A stretch of 64,000 nt of DNA. Source: Macrotrachela quadricornifera (taxonomy: Eukaryota > Rotifera > Eurotatoria > Philodinida > Philodinidae). The position numbers and the translations under genes are program-made. Within the stretch, counting starts at the first letter, position 1, and each line of letters begins with the position of its first letter. Below the pieces are notes generated by a model, which was not told the DNA's origin, searched no databases, and saw only the letters and a list, made by a program, of their open reading frames with translations. The stretch spans positions 420,458 to 484,457 of the forward strand of contig JAJEKB010021001.1 of assembly GCA_022393335.1 (NCBI GenBank), in the 5' to 3' direction. Below are positions 57,311 to 64,000 of the stretch, one piece after another.

Positions 57311-59938
57311 TAAAACGCAGTTTAGCAGAAAAATAGAAACAATAAACGGCCATCAGCTATTTTTATAGTTACCCTACTTTTGCATATGGAACGATCAAAT
57401 TACAATAGCTTAATCATGAATCCTTCCATAATTGATTTAATTATTTTTATGAGAAAAAGGATCAGAATGATAATTGCATTGAATATTTTCATTCTTCATC
57501 ATCTGTTTCTTATAAACTAAGTTATTCGCAGCCAATATTTAGTTACCATTCAACTATGTCGACTAATTTGAATGATTTAAAAACGGACTTTTGAAATTTC
57601 TTGCCATTTATTTTTTATGACCATTTTACTGAGCAAGTCTGCATAATAGGCACAAAAAACGTCACTCGAATGACAGTAAATTCCACCTTTCCTTGTCCAG
57701 AAGAATTGCATCGGAAATTCATCTGATGAAAAGTTAGCCTTAATTTAGAGCTTAAAAATAAGAAAAAAAAAATGAATAATATTCAAGACCGGGATGGAAT
57801 TATTTCAATTTTCCTGTTGAGAAATCACATTCTGAGAAAAACACTAAAGAAGTTTTAGAAATGATTTTTTTTGTAGTAAAATCCCCAAAGAACCATGTTG
57901 ACATGGCAGATTTTCAACATATTTCAGTGAAATTTTTTAAAGCACGTAACAGATGAATAAGCTAACGCCATCTATCATACTTAGTATAAATCTTTTTGGG
58001 ACATATTTCAAAAAAAATCCACCAAACAACATCTGGTGTCTGTGAAAACAAAGTTTCATTTCGATCTGTCTTATCATATCGAAAAAAGAGGGATGATTCT
58101 GACATTGTTTTGTATAAATCTTGTTTTCGAGATTCTATGGAGAGGTTTTCAAAGTTAGATATATTTAGTGGCCATCTAGATTTAATGTTTTATTCCACTA
58201 CCAGCTACACTCATTTTCCTAACACATTTATCAATAAAAATGGCAGAAGTAACAATACTTTCGCAGGAACTAAAAACTTCACCACATCTGACATCCATAG
58301 CAGTAACTAAACTTTCTTCCTTGCATTGCCTCAACGAATTGAATTTTGACAAGACAATGTCTAATGAAAGAATCAATTTTCTTTTCGGTAAAGGAGAAAA
58401 ACATCGATCAAAATAAGAAAGATACGCAAACGAACAACCAATCATAAACCTGTTTGCAAAAGAAGCATTTGATAAAGATGAAGCAATGATCAAAATTCAA
58501 AACATATTATGATATTTATGCCAATAAAGATCAACTTAGGAAAAATAAAATTACCGTAAAAACATTATTCTTGATCATTTAACTTTGAAACTATAGATAT
58601 CGACATATTCCATTTTCTATCCTGTTTATATGCGCTTCTCCGTATCTTTACAATTTAGAAAAAAAAATTTAAGATCAGTATTACTTCATACGATTTATAA
58701 CAAGTGTGTCGATCAATTACATTTGTTTGTTGTGTATATAGAGCTCTTCATTGATAACTTAGTCAGATTTTACAAAGTATGATCATTAGTCAAAAATAAT
58801 TTCCTTTTAATCGAAAGTATATTTACCAACCTCACCATTAGTTGATACATGCATATTTGGACCAATAAACCAGTCGCCGGCTGTCAACGTTACACCTGTA
58901 AAACAATTCGGAGAACATGAAACAACTAACATTGCATCTTATATAAATATTAAATGGAGTGCATGTGCACGCCATTTAGTTTTTGCTGTTATTATCAGCA
59001 CTTGATAAACGTAGATTCTGTTCTTTCTTTTATGTAAGTATCAAATGCTTTATTTTATGCTTGATTCGGTAAAAAATATTTATATCTTCAGTACAATATA
59101 AATAGTACGCACATAAAGTGATATAATTGAAAATATTCAAATATACATATGACAAATCTGATAACTAAGTTCACTTGCTCAATAGTAGAGTATCTTTAAC
59201 TTCAGATAATTAGACACTCCCTCTGTGAGAACTGTACAAAAAACATATGCAATGCACCTTTTTGGATAAGACTTTTGCATGATTAATCACACAATTTCAA
59301 TTGTATTTAACTTGTGGGTTGATAATATTTTTACTTAATTCAAAAACAGGTTCGGGGTTCATTTTCATCGAAATGCATTTAAAAAGTCTAATTTACACAA
59401 TACTCTAATATCCTAACCTTACTTCGAATATCTTGTATATATCTAGAGAAATTCTATCAACGATATTCTGATATAATCAGAGAAGATTTCCAAACTTAAT
59501 TTCATGTTTTTTTTACTCATTAAAGTATATCAATAGTTTTTTTTCTTGCTTTAGAAACATCAACGAACATGTAATTGAATGAATAATAACATATTATAAA
59601 AACCTTAGTCCAACGCAAAAGTTTTAAAAAACACGTGTCTCTTCTAGGAATTTTTAAATGCAAGCATTTAACTTTTTCATCGATATGTATTTATTTCTAA
59701 TATAAGTAAATGATCGAATATTGAAAAAGCTCCTACATATTCTTACAGATCTAGAACATAAGGTTTTACGTTTGACTGATTAGATTTTTTCGCTACACAA
59801 CTAGTTATAATTATACATTTCATTCCCTTCACTTTTCAATCTGTACAAGATTGAGATTATTACTTTAATACATAATTTAATAATACTTTCTTATATCTGA
59901 CATAAAATTAGATATGTAAATATAATTATCACTGTTTC
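57311..59938. other. Mostly gene-free; one isolated exon-like island
   Basis: AT-rich. On the minus strand 58895-58836 is a 60-base island bounded by a good acceptor (TTTTACAG) and a GTGAGG donor. It reads TLTAGDWFIGPNMHVSTN in a phase-1 frame, is less AT-rich than its surroundings and has no partner exons that I could find. The overlapping frames at 57996-58493 lack any domain. Confidence 0.3.
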
Positions 59939-59940
59939 AG
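59939..59940 (+). promoter_or_regulatory. Splice acceptor 1 base before the ART start codon
   Basis: The sequence TATCACTGTTTCAG ends at 59940, one base ahead of ATG 59942. This is either the end of a 5' UTR intron or a trans-splice acceptor; spliced-leader trans-splicing is known in bdelloid rotifers. It also supports 59942 as the true start. Confidence 0.55.
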
Positions 59941-59941
59941 A

Positions 59942-61507
59942 ATGAGCAACTATGAAGACGATGATGAAAATCATTCCATACCCAGACTTGAGCGTGGTTA
60001 TAGTGACATCCAATACAGTCGAAGTGGTGCAGGGATTATCAAAGATTTATGCACATATGATCCAACAACAAGTTCTTCACATTTTCGTTTGCCACATGAG
60101 TGTTACATGATTTTTGTTGGTCGTATAACAAGTCTTGAACATTTTAATAAACTAACAAAAATGGTACATGATCAAAAATCCATAAATTCCTCTTTTACAA
60201 TGATAGAAACTGAAGAGATAGAATATTTTTTGGAATATATAACTCTAAATAATGATATAAATATCAAAGAACTTGTTGATAAACGTAAACATCATTTTGT
60301 TTGTGAAGATCATTTTAATCCTGCTCTATTTGAAATGGTTGAAAGAAATGCATCATTTGAAAAATTAAAAAATATTTGTCGTCGTTATGAAACAAGAAGA
60401 GATATTAATATTGATAAGGTTATGGCTGATCATGAAAATCGAACTTCTTTATCAACTCCATATTTTAAGAGGAAAGGTTTATCAAAAGATGATGCTCAAG
60501 CAGCAGCTTTTGCTCTATCATTTTATACGGGAACAAAAAGTGAAACAGTAAATCGAGGAGCTAGTCTTGTTGCTCGTCAAACTAATGGACAAGTTATTGG
60601 AAAATCAACAAAAGATCAAATGAATGAAGCAGCTATTATTTTATTTTATTTAGTTAAAGCACTTTCATATATTCCATACTATTGGGGTTATGTAACACGA
60701 GCTTGTCAATTAACTGATGATGAACTTAAATTATATATGCCTGGTTGTTTAATAACATGGATTCAATTTAGTAGTTCAAAAAAAGGTAAAAAAGTTGCTA
60801 CTACTTATGATTTTGCTAATCGAAATACACATTTTCAAATATATTCATTAACTGGTCGTCCTATTAAAGATTTTTCAAATTTTCCAGATGAGGATGAAGT
60901 TTTATTTTTACCACATACAACATTTTTTGTCTTTAAACATGAAGTTACTCTTCATGGTACACAACATACGATTTATATAAGACAAATTGAAACAGGTCTT
61001 AGTGAATGGTCAATTTTATGGGTTGATGATAATATATTTGATGAAAAATGGGAAAATAAACGTCATATGGAAAGAGCTGCAGCTAAAGCATTAAATTTAA
61101 ATGTACATTTTATTCCAAAATCATCAACTACAAGTGCTCTAACATTTCTTCGATCAACATTTGGACAACGTTTAAAAAATAATGATGGATTTCGTATTGT
61201 TACAGATATGTACCGAGCAAATGAACGTCCATCTGATAATGCAGGTGCACGTTTAATTAAAAAATTACGAGAATTAGGATTTAAAAATCATTGTCTTGTA
61301 TTCATCAATAATAAGGAAAAAGCTAAACAAATATTGAAATTAGAATTAAATTCAATTGAATTAATAAACGTTCGTGTAACAAATAATAGTGATGATTTAA
61401 CAAAATTTGTCAATTTTGAACAATATACAGAAGAATATTCTTTTGACGATGATGCATCTAAATCATATACTTCATATATTCCAGACAATCCCGAATATTA
61501 TTTCTAG
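59942..61507 (+). CDS. NAD:arginine ADP-ribosyltransferase fused to a receiver-like domain, 521 aa
   Basis: Residues 1-160 form an acidic, then mostly helical N-terminal domain that I do not recognise. Residues about 165-350 are an ART (mono-ADP-ribosyltransferase) fold with the R-S-E triad: R253 in the GYVTRAC strand, the S277-S279 run in WIQFSSSKKG, and E317/E319 in DEDEVLFLP; AAFALSFYTG (188-197) is the usual helix before the NAD pocket. Residues 355-490 look like a CheY-type receiver: acidic pair in ILWVDDN (362-363), putative phospho-acceptor D422 in RIVTDMYR, and LIKKLRELGF helix. The switch Thr and Lys of true receivers are replaced (VFINNKEK; RVTNNSDDL), as in a bacterial orphan receiver-like family. 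The tail is acidic and Ser/Tyr-rich. No signal peptide, so cytosolic or nuclear. ART families are expanded in bdelloids; target is unknown. Single intact exon. Confidence 0.82.
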   Translation: MSNYEDDDENHSIPRLERGYSDIQYSRSGAGIIKDLCTYDPTTSSSHFRLPHECYMIFVGRITSLEHFNKLTKMVHDQKSINSSFTMIETEEIEYFLEYITLNNDINIKELVDKRKHHFVCEDHFNPALFEMVERNASFEKLKNICRRYETRRDINIDKVMADHENRTSLSTPYFKRKGLSKDDAQAAAFALSFYTGTKSETVNRGASLVARQTNGQVIGKSTKDQMNEAAIILFYLVKALSYIPYYWGYVTRACQLTDDELKLYMPGCLITWIQFSSSKKGKKVATTYDFANRNTHFQIYSLTGRPIKDFSNFPDEDEVLFLPHTTFFVFKHEVTLHGTQHTIYIRQIETGLSEWSILWVDDNIFDEKWENKRHMERAAAKALNLNVHFIPKSSTTSALTFLRSTFGQRLKNNDGFRIVTDMYRANERPSDNAGARLIKKLRELGFKNHCLVFINNKEKAKQILKLELNSIELINVRVTNNSDDLTKFVNFEQYTEEYSFDDDASKSYTSYIPDNPEYYF

Positions 61508-62052
61508 ATGAATTTTTAAATTTGATACTTATGAAAAAATTATTTTTCATTGAAAAACAAAAACGAACGAATGAGATGAATGTAATAGATATCCTATAAT
61601 CAATGAACAGTTTTTATCATCCAGCACGTCGTTTATCTGGAAAAAAGGAAATACAAAACCTACTTATTCATTATGAAACACTCGCTAGTTTCATGATAGA
61701 GAGTAAATTTGTTTTGAAGCGTATTACTAATCTAACCTTTTCACCGTGATTCGGGTTTTCTGAGGAAAACAGCTGCAATATATTAATCTTCATGCGTGAT
61801 CACGCTCGATAAATGCGTTCATTGATATTTTGTGTATGTGCAGATATTTGTTTTTCTTTCTGTTATTTGTGTCATCACATGATAGGTCTTTTATTACATA
61901 GGACTGAATAGTTATTCGAGTCTGTCTTTTTCTTTAGTAAACATATTATGCAGTAACAATGAAATAACAAAGCAAACTTCTAGTTTTGTCTCATACGTTC
62001 TTTTCATAGTATTATCTTTCATTCTTTCTTTTCATTCGCATGAAGAATAAGG
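61508..62052. other. Intergenic, nothing recognised
   Basis: AT-rich spacer between the ART gene and the truncated piggyBac; no 5' portion of that transposon is present here. Confidence 0.45.
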
Positions 62053-62544
62053 GTGTATGTCAATAAAGGAAAACAAGGTATAAATTTATCTGCTCAGTTA
62101 TCAACGTATTATATATGCCTCCGACAGTTCAAAAAGCCGTATCAAAAGGTGGCATTTGAGATGATGTTTGGGGTGTCAATAGTAAATGCTTGTTTGATTT
62201 ACAAAGAAAATTATGACACAAGCCGTATGACGATACTACAGTTTCGTGAAAGTCTTGTACGATCTTTACTTCTTGGTATGCTATACGAGATTCTAAAACC
62301 TAGTTTAAGAGAACGTTTAACAAGCCAAATTAAGCGCAAACTTACTGATCACAAGCTCAAAGAAATGGAAGGATCTGCCTGCGATGGCTGCAGACACTGT
62401 GCTGGCTATTATGAAAAAAACAGAGAACCCCAGTCAAGAGAAGTGACCTATGGGGCAGCAAAGAAAATAAAAACCTTCTGTCCTGACTGTGATAAATTTT
62501 TCTGTCTTGAATGTTTTAATCAGAAGCATCATGGTATGGAATAA
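62053..62544 (+). pseudogene. piggyBac transposase C-terminal fragment (PGBD4-like)
   Basis: 163 open codons. The start GINLSAQLSTYY aligns with the GGVDLSDQ motif that holds the third catalytic Asp, here Asn (62083-62085). KKPYQKVAFEMMFGVSIVNA and MTILQFRESLV follow, typical of PGBD4-like transposases. The C-terminal zinc domain is complete (CDGC...CPDCDKFFCLECFNQKHH). With no catalytic core it cannot transpose, although the zinc domain could still bind element ends. The uninterrupted frame may be chance or may mean recent truncation. Confidence 0.8.
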
Positions 62545-62692
62545 AAGACTTAAAGTAATACCAAAGACAGTGCAAATGACAGACTATGTTTAACGTCTCG
62601 CCGAAGAAGAAGGCAGAAGAAAGCGCTTTTATATACAGTTTCTTCTTAAAGTATAGCGTGGCCCACCGGTGGGTCACATCGCGATGAAAGGA
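62053..62692 (+). mobile_element. 3' end of a second piggyBac family, 5'-truncated
   Basis: The coding remnant 62053-62544 is followed by about 150 bases ending at GATGAAAGGA, then TTAA at 62693-62696. Read inward from the TTAA, the end begins TCCTTTCATCGCGATG and has a strong subterminal palindrome CCCACCGGTGGG, both typical piggyBac layout. These ends differ from those of the complete copy at 29426, so this is a different family. The left end and the first two thirds of the transposase are missing. Confidence 0.75.
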
Positions 62693-62696
62693 TTAA

Positions 62697-64000
62697 AAAA
62701 GTCATATAAAACCGTGAATAAACGATAAAAAAAAACTTTAATGATATAGTTAAAAATAGATCATTAAATAATAAAGTCTAACCAAGTTGATAGTCGAATA
62801 AGGTGAGATATTCATCTTTTGACAAATGATGTTAGCATACTAATTGTTTATTCAATTAAAAAGAGTTTTTTTTTTTTCTTCTTCTACCTAAATCTTAGCA
62901 TGAAGTATTTCGAGAGAAGTGTTAAATTAACCTTTGATCGATTCATAGTATGTGAGCAAATATCTACAAAAATTCTTTGCAAGAGTATATAAATCAGATT
63001 TAGAAATTCATGATTTTTATTCATCAAAATTCATCTCTACTTCTCTTCTTTTCATTGTAAAGTCTATGTTAATAGGAAATAAGAAAGAATAATAAGAGAT
63101 AATCATTCCACTTAGCATTATGTATGCACGAACATTTTTGTTCTTCCTATTCTCTGCTGTTCCTTTGCCTATCTTCTTTCCTCTCTCCTTTTTCTTTTTT
63201 TTTTCACTCTTTTACCTCTTGTCTTTTTTTCTTTATTATGGTTCATAACCCTTTTCATTGTTATACATGCGATTGTAAAACTAAATTGTAGTTGATTATA
63301 TATCGCTTCAAGCTTAAAACTTAAATAATCCCTTCCAAACAGTAGAATAACAGAAAACATTTTCTCTCTTGTAAATATCATATAAAAGAAATAAAAATAA
63401 AAAAAAACGATGATCAATGATAATCATTAGCAATAAAAAATACATCAAAAGTATAGACATCGGTTAACCTTAAAAAGCACTCTTTATAATTATAGAATGT
63501 GAATACTTGAAATCTTTAGCTGATGATATGACATATTTATAAGTTGATGATCGATATCTAAAAAATGTCACTGATCGATCATTTGTCCATCTGTTTCAAT
63601 CTTATTTTCTTCAAAGAGAATTTTTCTTTTTTTTTTTTTACTTCTTAAATAACAAAGAAAAAGAAATGAATGGACCGACACATTTACACAAATTATTTTT
63701 CTTTTTGACCGCGCAGATGCATATATATCATTTAATGAACAATGATGATCAACTAACACCGTCAATAAATAGCCTTGTTCACAGTATGTGGTCAATTATT
63801 TCATTTACACACTACTTTTTAGATGTGTAAAAATTTTCTTTGAAATCTAACATGTATATCCTTGATGATGATGCAAGAATAGAATTAACTTGTTACAAGA
63901 GATAATTCAACGTGTTCAATGACATTTAATCTACTTATTATGTCTTTTATTCCAATTTTTATGTTGAATTTTTTTTTAATGATATTACATCATACATCTT
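62697..64000. other. Intergenic, nothing recognised
   Basis: AT-rich with long pyrimidine runs (for example 63170-63230). The frames at 63169-63417 and 63568-63795 are low-complexity shadows. Confidence 0.45.

Noticed and set aside
57996..58493. Overlapping plus and minus frames of about 100 codons
   Set aside because: Neither has a domain, signal peptide, splice context or coding-like composition, and each is the antisense of the other over part of its length.
63169..63795. Two minus-strand frames near the right end
   Set aside because: They are Lys/Phe low-complexity translations of polypyrimidine tracts without domains or splice context.
1..64000. Telomeric TGTGGG-type arrays, tRNA or rRNA genes
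   Set aside because: I looked for G-rich tandem hexamers, cloverleaf-like GGTTCRA boxes and rRNA landmarks and saw none. A tRNAscan run would be decisive.

Overview
The window is AT-rich, intron-containing eukaryotic DNA with one 400-base assembly gap (45486-45885). Gene content points to a bdelloid rotifer, most like Rotaria: divergent F-box proteins opening with LPNEIVLECF- or LPDEILLNIF-type motifs, a single-pass membrane NHL-repeat protein, one-LRR-per-exon genes, an orphan rhodopsin-like GPCR, a bdelloid-style ADP-ribosyltransferase, and many decayed transposons of different superfamilies. This assignment is inference from protein style; no species marker is present.

Layout. 1-4.9 kb: a decayed minus-strand Ty3/gypsy-like retroelement (RT/RNase H, integrase, a possible env-like region) abutting a broken FLYWCH zinc-finger gene. 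6.3-8.5 kb: a minus-strand NHL gene, with possible further 5' exons near 10.3-10.7 kb. 9.3-14.7 kb: a transposon graveyard (foldback element with an 8-bp target duplication, hAT-like element with a 104-bp tandem array, large inverted repeat, mariner relic). 15.9 kb: RING/TRAF-zinc-finger gene. 19.2 kb: palindromic element flanked by TTAA. 20.4-25.0 kb: three-exon dynamin-superfamily GTPase, 859 aa. 28-34.6 kb: F-box pseudogene, an apparently complete piggyBac transposon inserted 1 bp upstream of that pseudogene's ATG, and an F-box/LRR gene made of 141-bp exon-plus-intron units. 37.7-45.3 kb: an intact F-box gene, a TA-flanked palindromic element, the C-terminal third of a DUF3638/DUF3645-type giant protein, and a three-exon F-box gene. 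46-50 kb: GPCR relic, two more inverted-repeat elements, and a DUF1152 relic. 51-57.3 kb: a secreted Tyr/Gly/Asn-rich protein, an unknown one-TM protein interrupted by one in-frame TGA, an intact GPCR and a small secreted protein. 59.9-61.5 kb: an intact ADP-ribosyltransferase fused to a CheY-like receiver-type domain. 62-62.7 kb: the 3' end of a second, unrelated piggyBac element.

The genes do not form a pathway. They look like a typical bdelloid accessory region: fast-evolving multigene families (F-box, LRR, NHL, GPCR, ART) interleaved with and damaged by DNA transposons. Spliced gene models were built by hand from GT/AG sites; for six models the summed exon length is an exact multiple of three with domain continuity across each junction, which is the main support. 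The most unusual gene is the ART-receiver fusion; the most complete mobile element is the piggyBac copy at 29426-31740.
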